Under the pieces are notes generated by a model, which was not told the DNA's origin, searched no databases, and saw only the letters and a list, made by a program, of their open reading frames with translations. Below, in pieces: positions 1-5,677 of a stretch of DNA of 6,390 bases (position 1 is its first letter; each line of letters starts with the position of its first letter). The stretch spans positions 1 through 6,390 of the forward strand of contig CAZXSK010000112.1 of NCBI GenBank assembly GCA_964642855.1, in the 5' to 3' direction. This DNA comes from CAZXSK01 sp964642855. GTDB taxonomy: Bacteria; Planctomycetota; Phycisphaerae; SM23-33. The position numbers were made by a program, and so were the translations under genes.

Positions 1-1035
1 TCCGGCAACGGTAGCTATGGCGTTTCCATCGTTGGCGGCGAAGGAAACACGATTGCCGGGAACTATATCGGAACTAACGAAGCCGGCACCGATGCGGTGA
101 AGAATGACATGGGCGGCATTAATCTCTACGGTACGGATGATGCAATCATCGGCGTCGACGGTGACGGCAGTGCCGGAGAAGCTTCAGAGGGCAACGTCAT
201 CTCTGGCAACGACCACTATGGAATCGGCATATCAGGTCCCAGTTCGGATGGACACATCATTGCCGGGAACTACATTGGAACGAACCACGACGGGACCGAC
301 GCAATCGCCAATGAAGTCACAGGCATAGAGGTATCCGGCTACACCGTGACGAATCTGCGTATTGGGACAGACGGGAACGGTACGTCTGATGCGCTTGAGC
401 GAAACGTCATCTCCGGGAACGGCCGAAACGGCATCAGTGCTTGGAGTGTGACGGATATGACGAATATCCGCATCTCCGGCAACTACATTGGAACCAATGC
501 AGCGGGAACGGCCGCCATCGCGAATGGCTGGAGCGGGATTAGCGTCACAGGAGACACCGCCAACTGGACGATTGGCACAGATGGAAGCGGAGATGTCAAT
601 GATGCGAGCGAGCGCAACGTCATCTCCGGCAACGGTTACTACGGCATCGAGCTCAATGATGATGAAACAGAGGATGTGACCATCGCCGGCAACTATATTG
701 GGACGAATTCCGCTGGTACGGCTAGCCTGGCCAACAGCCGTTCGGGGCTATACTTGGCGGGCGGGGCTCACGGTAACCGTATCGGCACGGATGCTGACGG
801 CACTTCAGACGCCTATGAGCGAAACATAATCTCAGGTAACAATTGGGCCGGAATTGACTTGTATGGCGAGGGCACGGACTCGAACATTGTCGCCGGCAAC
901 TACATCGGCACAGCAGTGGATGGGACAAGTCCCATCGCTAACGGAACACGGGGGATTTACATCGACGGAGGGGCTCAGTCGAATACCGTGGGCAGCAATT
1001 CCGATGGGACCAGAGATGCGGTCGAAGGAAATGTC
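1..1035 (+). repeat. Tandem ~210-bp coding repeats (70-residue beta-helix units)
   Basis: The V/I-I-S-G-N motif begins at 196, 406, 619 and 826, and a degenerate copy (VIAFN) at 1033; a partial unit starts at base 1. The G-N-Y-I-G-T motif begins at 58, 265, 478, 688 and 895. Spacings are 207, 210 or 213 bases, always whole codons, so the helix register is kept. DNA identity between units is moderate and concentrated at these motifs, so the copies are not very recent. Each 70-residue unit is long enough for about three helical coils. More units may lie left of the window. Confidence 0.85.
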
Positions 1036-3000
1036 ATTGCATTCAACACTGATGAGGGGGTGTATGTTAAGGCTGGAACCGAGAATGCGATTCGCATGAA
1101 CTCGATCTTCGAGAACGGCGAACTCGGGATCGACCTTGGAACCAGCGGCATTACCGCGAATGACAACGAAGATACTGATAATGGCGCGAATGACCTTCAG
1201 AACCGGCCCTATCTTTCCGCGGCGGAGGTGGATGTTGGCAACAACCGTACGACGATTGCAGGCAGCCTGAACAGTACACCCAGCACGACATTCCGCATCG
1301 AGTTCTATGGGAACAATGTGGACGACGAGAACTGGCATCTGCACGGTCGGACGTTCCTTGACGCTGTAAGTGTTAACACTGACGGAAATGGAGACGCGTC
1401 GTTCAGCAGAGTCGTTAATCAGATCGCGCAGAACGTCACGGCGATTGCCATAGACCCGGACGGGAATACCTCAGAGTTCGGCTGGCCGATTCGTATTGAG
1501 TACTTGCCCACGGGGCAGGGCACTACGGGTGAACTGGACGAGAACAATCCGGATCGTACAGGCGGGACCCCTAGCTTCCAGGGCGGCTACCGCATCTTTC
1601 CTGACGCGGCAGACTACAGCACTCGTACGGTTTCGCGCAACGTTGTCCGAATACGGGCTATTCTGCCGCCAGGATTTGCTGGCGAGACGGTGTACTTCAG
1701 AGTCTTCGATGTAGATGATCCATCGACTAGTGCAACTATTGACACCAATGGGGGTGATGGCAATGATAACCGTGGAACCTTCACGGATGCGGACTGCGAC
1801 GCACCAGGGCCGTCTAATCCCAACGGGTATCGAGGACAGCTACGAGAAGTAGGCGCGGGCTCTTGGGAGGCAGAGGGAACGACTCTTGGCGTCACCGCGA
1901 CTGCTGTTGGCAGCGAAGCGCACGCAGAAGTGGAACTCGCAGTGACTTTTGCACCCGGTGACAACTTCCGTGTGGTGGTTTCGTATGATCAAGCCGAGGT
2001 CCAAGGCCTCAACGATACCACTGATGTGCCTACCAGCGGGGTGATTGACGGATTTGGCGGTGCGGCCAGCGACCAGCTATCTGTATGGCGAAGGTTCCAC
2101 GTTGAGCAGGACACGATGGCCACCACCACCGGTGACACGCAAAACGGCAATATCACCGCATCCACGGCTCCCGCAGGCGGCCAAGTAACTGTCACCACAA
2201 ACATCACTGTGACAACCGCTAACGAATATGTAGGCGGCATTCTACGGACGGGAGGCGTGAACTACGCGATCGTGTCGAACACAAGTGGCGCAAACGCGCA
2301 AGTAACTGTCACTTCTGGTGCGGCACTTGCCAACGGCGCTGTGGACTTGTACCAAGATGATTGGGGTGCGGTCGGCAACAACGCACCGACCACACGTGCC
2401 GACACCACGTCGGACGCTCATGTTTACGACTGGATGCAGCCGACTACAGTGCGAGCGGACAATCGCTATGCGGATGCGTATTTACTGCCCGAGTACGATG
2501 CACTTAATGCCTTCGACTCGAATAACGTTACCGCCCAAACACATGGGACGGGAGCTGCCCATTTCACTCCCTTCTGGGGTGGCACTGGCGGTCCCGCTGA
2601 CTATGAAACAGACTTATTCTGGAGTGTCTGTTTCTCCACCGCGTTTGAGTACCTGGCGGGTAATGACGATGACCCGGCCACAGAACCAGCGACAGCGGGC
2701 ATTTCTTACGTGGGCAGCGGTGGACAAGTAGGCGGTGTCTACGTAGAGACGTGTCGCGATCTCGCCATACAAGGTGCAGACCCTAACGTCGGAAGCTATG
2801 ATGAATATGTGGCTCGTACGGCTGTTCACGAAATCGGCCACCAGTTCGGTCTCGCGGTTAACGGGGATCCGGGCGACACCTACCACAGAAACAACACGGC
2901 AATGGATAGTTGGGTGGGCGATCCTACAAACGCTCAGTTCTACTTCGCCGCAGAGGAACTCGTTGCACTACGGAACCGTTATGAGAGCCCCGGTACATAG
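1..3000 (+). CDS. Large exported beta-helix protein with C-terminal metzincin-like metalloprotease domain (5' end outside window)
   Basis: The frame is open from base 1 to a TAG at 2998-3000, giving 999 visible residues; the true start and any signal peptide lie upstream, and the ATG at 97 is internal to a repeat. Numbering from base 1: residues 1 to about 400 are a parallel beta-helix built from ~70-residue units (VISGN...GNYIGTN...GT..IAN...IGTDGDGT.DA.ER). Residues ~417-500 form an Ig-like strand module ending in DPDGNTSEF, a common partner of this helix type. Residues ~530-670 are another beta-rich module, then DQLSVWRRFHVEQDTM (691-706) and a small beta module (~707-790). The end holds HEIGH (943-947), GDPGD (955-959), His962 and AMD (Met968), resembling a metzincin zinc site and Met-turn. 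Two cysteines of the protease region (in SVCF and ETCRD) could form a disulfide. The likely role is an extracellular or surface peptidase; substrate unknown. Confidence is high for the CDS and helix, moderate for protease activity. Confidence 0.93.
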   Translation, partial: SGNGSYGVSIVGGEGNTIAGNYIGTNEAGTDAVKNDMGGINLYGTDDAIIGVDGDGSAGEASEGNVISGNDHYGIGISGPSSDGHIIAGNYIGTNHDGTDAIANEVTGIEVSGYTVTNLRIGTDGNGTSDALERNVISGNGRNGISAWSVTDMTNIRISGNYIGTNAAGTAAIANGWSGISVTGDTANWTIGTDGSGDVNDASERNVISGNGYYGIELNDDETEDVTIAGNYIGTNSAGTASLANSRSGLYLAGGAHGNRIGTDADGTSDAYERNIISGNNWAGIDLYGEGTDSNIVAGNYIGTAVDGTSPIANGTRGIYIDGGAQSNTVGSNSDGTRDAVEGNVIAFNTDEGVYVKAGTENAIRMNSIFENGELGIDLGTSGITANDNEDTDNGANDLQNRPYLSAAEVDVGNNRTTIAGSLNSTPSTTFRIEFYGNNVDDENWHLHGRTFLDAVSVNTDGNGDASFSRVVNQIAQNVTAIAIDPDGNTSEFGWPIRIEYLPTGQGTTGELDENNPDRTGGTPSFQGGYRIFPDAADYSTRTVSRNVVRIRAILPPGFAGETVYFRVFDVDDPSTSATIDTNGGDGNDNRGTFTDADCDAPGPSNPNGYRGQLREVGAGSWEAEGTTLGVTATAVGSEAHAEVELAVTFAPGDNFRVVVSYDQAEVQGLNDTTDVPTSGVIDGFGGAASDQLSVWRRFHVEQDTMATTTGDTQNGNITASTAPAGGQVTVTTNITVTTANEYVGGILRTGGVNYAIVSNTSGANAQVTVTSGAALANGAVDLYQDDWGAVGNNAPTTRADTTSDAHVYDWMQPTTVRADNRYADAYLLPEYDALNAFDSNNVTAQTHGTGAAHFTPFWGGTGGPADYETDLFWSVCFSTAFEYLAGNDDDPATEPATAGISYVGSGGQVGGVYVETCRDLAIQGADPNVGSYDEYVARTAVHEIGHQFGLAVNGDPGDTYHRNNTAMDSWVGDPTNAQFYFAAEELVALRNRYESPGT

Positions 3001-3036
3001 ATGCCTTATGGGGTTTTGACAGATCGTGAGGTTGCC

Positions 3037-3153
3037 ATGAAGCATTCGCGCTGGCACGCGTGGCACCGGAGTAACCCCTTGTCAAGGGGGTTGGGTTGCC
3101 TTGTGGGCCAAGCCCCGGTCATGGCTTGTAGGGCAGAGATTGGAGTCAAATGA
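3037..3153 (+). CDS. Possible 38-codon small ORF overlapping the LRR lipoprotein start
   Basis: ATG at 3037 is preceded by a Shine-Dalgarno-like GTGAGG (3026-3031, five bases away). The frame runs to TGA at 3151-3153, which overlaps the lipoprotein start codons (ATGATG, 3150-3155) in the layout typical of translational coupling. The peptide begins MKHSRWHAWHRSNPL and ends AEIGVK; it has two cysteines and no recognisable domain or clear membrane segment. The same frame has an earlier ATG at 3001, directly after the TAG of the upstream gene, which would give 50 codons but lacks a good ribosome site. It may be a leader peptide coupling translation, or chance in a short spacer. I do not recognise it. 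Confidence 0.25.
   Translation: MKHSRWHAWHRSNPLSRGLGCLVGQAPVMACRAEIGVK
3073..3092 (+). other. Short GC-rich hairpin in the intergenic spacer
   Basis: AACCCCTT (3073-3080) pairs with AAGGGG-GTT (3084-3092) around a GTC loop, with one bulged G. It lies 73 bases after the stop of the large protein. No T tract follows, so a standard intrinsic terminator is not supported; it could act as an RNA stability element or an attenuator, or be incidental. Confidence 0.35.
3142..3145 (+). promoter_or_regulatory. Ribosome binding site bearing on the lipoprotein start
   Basis: GGAG at 3142-3145 lies 4 bases before the ATG at 3150 and 7 bases before the ATG at 3153. The longer spacing is more usual, so the second of the two consecutive Met codons may be the real start; the difference is one residue. 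Confidence 0.55.
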
Positions 3154-4214
3154 TGAACAGAGCGTACTCATATGCGCTTGTCGTGGCCGGAATCCTTGCC
3201 TTCATTGGCTATGGATGTCAGGATGCGAGGAAGAATTCCGAGATGAGCAAAGTCGACGGTCAAGCGAAGAAGACTGGGGGCCCAGAGTCCGCGGCACCGA
3301 CGCGAGCCCAAGCGATCATCCGAGTCGCTAAACTCGGCGGGCGAACGGCCCCACCGGCTCCGACGCCCAGTGAGCGGGTCTTGCTTATCGACTTGTCCGG
3401 CACTCAAGCCAGTGACGCTGACCTCAGGCTCTTGCTGGCCCTGCCGGAGCTGCAGCACCTCGATCTTTCCGGCACAAAGATCACGGATGATGGCCTGAAG
3501 CACGTTGCCGCGATGAAAGACCTGTCGAGCCTGAAGCTGAACAAGACCGCCTTGACGTGCGCAGGCCTGGGGCAGTTGAGAGGTCTGCCTCAGTTGGGGC
3601 ACATCGAAGTCACGGGAACGGAGATACAGGAGTCGGATCTGGCCCGATTAACCGGGATGAAATCGCTCCGTACCGTGCTGCCCTTCTCGCAGAACACCGT
3701 CAAAGCCTGGCTCGTAGAGGGAGAGCTGGTTGCTACGGCCTGGGCGTCGTCCCGTGACAAGGTTCTGTCGCTTCGATTGCTTGCTCCTCGATCCCAGAAG
3801 TCCTCGTCACAGGTTGTCGTGCTATTGGCTGAGTTGAGGAACGAATCGAAGAAGGACTGGGTAGTTCTCCGACCGCTTGCGGATGAACCGCGAGTGCGAG
3901 GCCAATTGCTGTCAATCCGTGGCCCGGCAGGGCCGGTCCCGTATGTTGCCGGCGAAGCTCCTACGTATGTGCTGTCCGACGCCGCATTCGCGGTGCTGCG
4001 ACCGGGACAGGTCATCCGCGACCAGATTGAATTGCCGGTCTCCTTGTTCAAGGGACTGGACGTGGCCGGAGAGTACTCATTCACACTTAAGTACAGTGTC
4101 TCTCATGCACAGTATCAAAACCTGACAACTAGGATATTTCCCGAGGGCAAACCAGAGATCTGGACCGGCGAACTATCCAGCAAGGAATTGAAGGTGACTT
4201 TGTCGCAGGAGTGA
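3150..4214 (+). CDS. LRR lipoprotein with unassigned C-terminal domain
   Basis: This is a complete 354-residue protein. The N-terminus has a short positive region and a hydrophobic stretch (YALVVAGILAFIGYGC, residues 8-23) followed by Cys23. The preceding IGYG is a poor lipobox because it lacks Leu at -3, so lipidation is probable, not certain. A Lys/Gly/Pro-rich linker (about 24-55) leads to an N-cap (AKLGG...RVLLIDLSG) and four 24-residue leucine-rich repeats starting at Thr85, 109, 133 and 157 (e.g. TKITDDGL). The third has Cys where Asp is usual. Residues ~180-354 contain no LRR; they look beta-rich, with LRPGQ and a late VAGEYSFTLKYS strand reminiscent of an Ig-like fold, but I cannot assign a family. 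It probably sits on a membrane facing the periplasm or outside, binding a protein partner; the function is unknown. Either of the first two Met codons may be the start. Confidence 0.9.
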   Translation: MMNRAYSYALVVAGILAFIGYGCQDARKNSEMSKVDGQAKKTGGPESAAPTRAQAIIRVAKLGGRTAPPAPTPSERVLLIDLSGTQASDADLRLLLALPELQHLDLSGTKITDDGLKHVAAMKDLSSLKLNKTALTCAGLGQLRGLPQLGHIEVTGTEIQESDLARLTGMKSLRTVLPFSQNTVKAWLVEGELVATAWASSRDKVLSLRLLAPRSQKSSSQVVVLLAELRNESKKDWVVLRPLADEPRVRGQLLSIRGPAGPVPYVAGEAPTYVLSDAAFAVLRPGQVIRDQIELPVSLFKGLDVAGEYSFTLKYSVSHAQYQNLTTRIFPEGKPEIWTGELSSKELKVTLSQE

Positions 4215-4233
4215 GCGTCTAAGTGCTTACCCG

Positions 4234-4247
4234 GCTATCAGTATAGC
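4234..4247. other. Small inverted repeat at the IS target site
   Basis: GCTAT (4234-4238) and ATAGC (4243-4247) are perfect complements around CAGT, and the last C is the first base of the CTAG target. Joining the flanks without the IS adds an outer AGTGC (4222-4226) and GCACT (5617-5621 region) pair. This suggests a weak stem-loop after the lipoprotein gene that the element entered. No T tract is seen. Confidence 0.3.
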
Positions 4248-4250
4248 TAG
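4247..4250. repeat. Target site duplication CTAG, left copy
   Basis: CTAG directly abuts the left inverted repeat and recurs at 5611-5614 just outside the right one. A 4-bp CTAR-type duplication fits part of the IS5 family. Because CTAG is palindromic, a 2-bp TA duplication with one more base in each IR cannot be excluded. Confidence 0.75.
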
Positions 4251-4265
4251 CAGGCCGCTAAGGAA
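4251..4265 (+). repeat. Left terminal inverted repeat of the IS
   Basis: CAGGCCGCTAAGGAA matches the reverse complement of the right end (CAGGCCACTAAGAAA) at 13 of 15 positions. Weaker similarity continues inward, with a shared CTTGA offset by one base, so the functional IR may be around 25 bp or longer. Confidence 0.85.
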
Positions 4266-4372
4266 TGGGCTTGAGGACGTGATCGCACATTGTGGGGTGG
4301 TTGGTGGTCAGGTTGGATGATGGTCGCGGGCCGTTGCAGCGTGGATCGTCGTGCCTTTGTCGGCGGATCGGG

Positions 4373-5539
4373 CTACGTGGCCGGTCTCAATCGGGTCATT
4401 CGCAGCAGGTTGTACGCCGCGCCGGTCAGTAGCGCCTCCATCTCGATGCGTTCATGGCCAAGGAAGCGGGTGCGGGCGAGGTGACCAACCGTCTTGCCCC
4501 AGCCGATGATCTGTTCGACGCGTTTGCGGATGCGTTGGCTGATCGCGTAGCCGGTGGTCTTCATCCGTCGTCGCGCTCTTCGCCGCGCCTGGCCGGCCTC
4601 ATCGGTCGCCTTGATCTTGCCCTTGCGGATCGGCACGTGCGGGGTGGTCTTGTGCTTGTGTTCCAGTTCGTCGAGGAACTCACCGTCATCGTACCCCGCA
4701 TCGAATCCCACCGTTTTGGGGCGCAACTTGTGACGCCGCCGCACACGCTGGAGCATCTCCAATGCTTCTTCCCGTTCGGCCGTGCCCGTGGCGTGAGTCA
4801 CCGACACGTCCAGGCACAGGCCGTGGCGATTCTCCATCAGCACGTGACCGCTGTGACACAGCTGCGCTTCCTTGCCCATGCCCTTGCGGGCCAGCAAAGC
4901 ATCCGGATCGGTCGTGCTGCGATGCGTGGCGTTCGAACGCTTCTGTCCGTGCCAGTCACGCAGCGTGTCGCGGCCGCCCCCGCCCCCGGAAGTAGAAGCA
5001 TCATCACCATTGTGATCGCGCTTCTCCTGCTTCGCCGCCTTCGTCCGCCCGTCCTTGGCTTGCAGACTCTTGTGACTGGCCAGCGAACGGATCAGCGTCC
5101 CGTCCACCGTGAAGTGGTCTTGGCTGATCAACTTCTGCTTCATCGCATCCGCCACCACCTTCTCGAAGAACGTCCGCACAAGGTCGTGATCGATGAATCG
5201 CTGACGGTTCATGCTGAACGCCTCGGGCGTCCACGCCGGCTGCTCCACCGGCAGGTCCACGAACCATCTATACAGAAGGTTGTACTCGATCGACTCCATC
5301 AGCTTGATCTCCGATGGAATCGAATACAGCACCTGCAGCAGCAACGCCTTGAGCAACTGCTCCGGCGGCACCCCCGGACGCCCCCGATCACTGTACGCCG
5401 CCTCGAAGTCGTGGCGCATCGACGCCAGCACCGCATCCGCCCAACGCTTGATCGGCCGAAGCCGGTGATTCGCCGGCACCCGCTCTTCCAGATTCAACGC
5501 CACGAACATCGACTGCTGACGATCGACTTGTCCACGCAT
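4373..5539 (-). CDS. IS5/IS1182-like DDE transposase
   Basis: This complete 388-residue enzyme catalyses cut-and-join transfer of its own element. The N-terminus (MRGQVDRQQSMFVALNLEER, then VPANHRLRPI and GRPGVPPEQLLKALLLQ, residues 1-70) matches the DUF772-type N-domain of these transposases, followed by YNLLYRWFVDL (86-96). The catalytic residues are readable: Asp146 in FTVDGTLI, Asp280 in GFDAGYDD, and Glu342 in RKRVEQIIGWGKT, with Arg338 and Lys349 giving the R-(3)-E-(6)-K spacing of the family. THRSTTDPDALLARKG (205-220) is another family landmark. A Gly run (185-189) sits in the variable stretch between the first two catalytic Asp. No frameshift or internal stop is present. It is transcribed against the flanking genes. 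The family call is firm; the choice between IS5 and IS1182 naming is not. Confidence 0.95.
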   Translation of the reverse strand: MRGQVDRQQSMFVALNLEERVPANHRLRPIKRWADAVLASMRHDFEAAYSDRGRPGVPPEQLLKALLLQVLYSIPSEIKLMESIEYNLLYRWFVDLPVEQPAWTPEAFSMNRQRFIDHDLVRTFFEKVVADAMKQKLISQDHFTVDGTLIRSLASHKSLQAKDGRTKAAKQEKRDHNGDDASTSGGGGGRDTLRDWHGQKRSNATHRSTTDPDALLARKGMGKEAQLCHSGHVLMENRHGLCLDVSVTHATGTAEREEALEMLQRVRRRHKLRPKTVGFDAGYDDGEFLDELEHKHKTTPHVPIRKGKIKATDEAGQARRRARRRMKTTGYAISQRIRKRVEQIIGWGKTVGHLARTRFLGHERIEMEALLTGAAYNLLRMTRLRPAT

Positions 5540-5546
5540 GATCAGG

Positions 5547-5551
5547 CCTCC
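5547..5551 (-). promoter_or_regulatory. Ribosome binding site of the transposase gene
   Basis: On the minus strand GGAGG lies seven bases before the ATG whose last base on the plus strand is 5537. This supports the chosen start. No convincing -35/-10 pair was found in the 71 bp between the gene and the element end. Confidence 0.65.
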
Positions 5552-5595
5552 GTGCCAATGACATCGACCAAAGATATCATGCCCGTCAAGAGGAC

Positions 5596-5610
5596 TTTCT
5601 TAGTGGCCTG
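5596..5610 (-). repeat. Right terminal inverted repeat of the IS
   Basis: Read on the minus strand this is CAGGCCACTAAGAAA, partner of 4251-4265 with two mismatches. It lies on the upstream side of the transposase gene. Confidence 0.85.
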
Positions 5611-5614
5611 CTAG
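5611..5614. repeat. Target site duplication CTAG, right copy
   Basis: This CTAG follows the right inverted repeat directly and matches 4247-4250. Removing the element and one copy restores a continuous plus-strand spacer of about 99 bp between the two LRR genes. Confidence 0.75.
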
Positions 5615-5662
5615 TGGCACTGCCCTGTCATAGTGGGGTATTTGCAGTATCAGGCTCGAAAG

Positions 5663-5667
5663 AAAGG
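5663..5667 (+). promoter_or_regulatory. Ribosome binding site of the second LRR gene
   Basis: AAAGG at 5663-5667 lies ten bases before the ATG at 5678, slightly long but acceptable. It is outside the IS, so the insertion left the translation start intact. I see no convincing promoter in 5615-5662. Confidence 0.4.
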
Positions 5668-5677
5668 CAGAAAGCTA

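Larger units (their letters stand above)
4251..5610 (-). mobile_element. Complete IS5/IS1182-like insertion sequence, about 1.36 kb
   Basis: The element is bounded by imperfect inverted repeats and flanked by CTAG on both sides, with one full-length transposase ORF filling most of its length on the minus strand. About 122 bp lie between the transposase stop and the left end, and about 71 bp upstream of its start. The element looks more GC-rich than the flanking LRR genes, consistent with acquisition from elsewhere. Intact ORF, ends and target duplication suggest a fairly recent, potentially active copy. The exact ISfinder group cannot be settled by eye. Confidence 0.88.

Noticed and set aside
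97..99. ATG at 97 as the start of the large protein
   Set aside because: The same frame is open to base 1 and already encodes a full GNYIGTN repeat motif upstream of this Met, so the gene begins left of the window.
1..1035. CRISPR-like or non-coding tandem repeat
   Set aside because: The period is about 210 bp, always a whole number of codons, and the units translate to a coherent protein repeat.
832..1344. Minus-strand ORF of 170 codons inside the beta-helix gene
   Set aside because: It is opposite a clearly coding repeat region, without a domain or a good ribosome site.
3073..3092. Intrinsic terminator for the large protein gene
   Set aside because: The stem is short and bulged and is followed by GGGTTGCC, not a T tract.
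3590..4084. Minus-strand ORF of 164 codons opposite the LRR lipoprotein
   Set aside because: Its composition is low-complexity Ser/Thr/Arg, typical of a reverse-strand shadow, and the plus-strand gene explains the region.
4976..4989. C-rich run on the plus strand as a G-quadruplex or regulatory element
   Set aside because: It encodes a short glycine run in a variable segment of the transposase and needs no other explanation.
4454..5614. Long plus-strand ORF (386 codons) across the IS
   Set aside because: It is antisense to the transposase, is rich in Arg/His/Leu as expected for a shadow of a GC-rich gene, and has no recognisable domain; the minus-strand frame has all DDE motifs.
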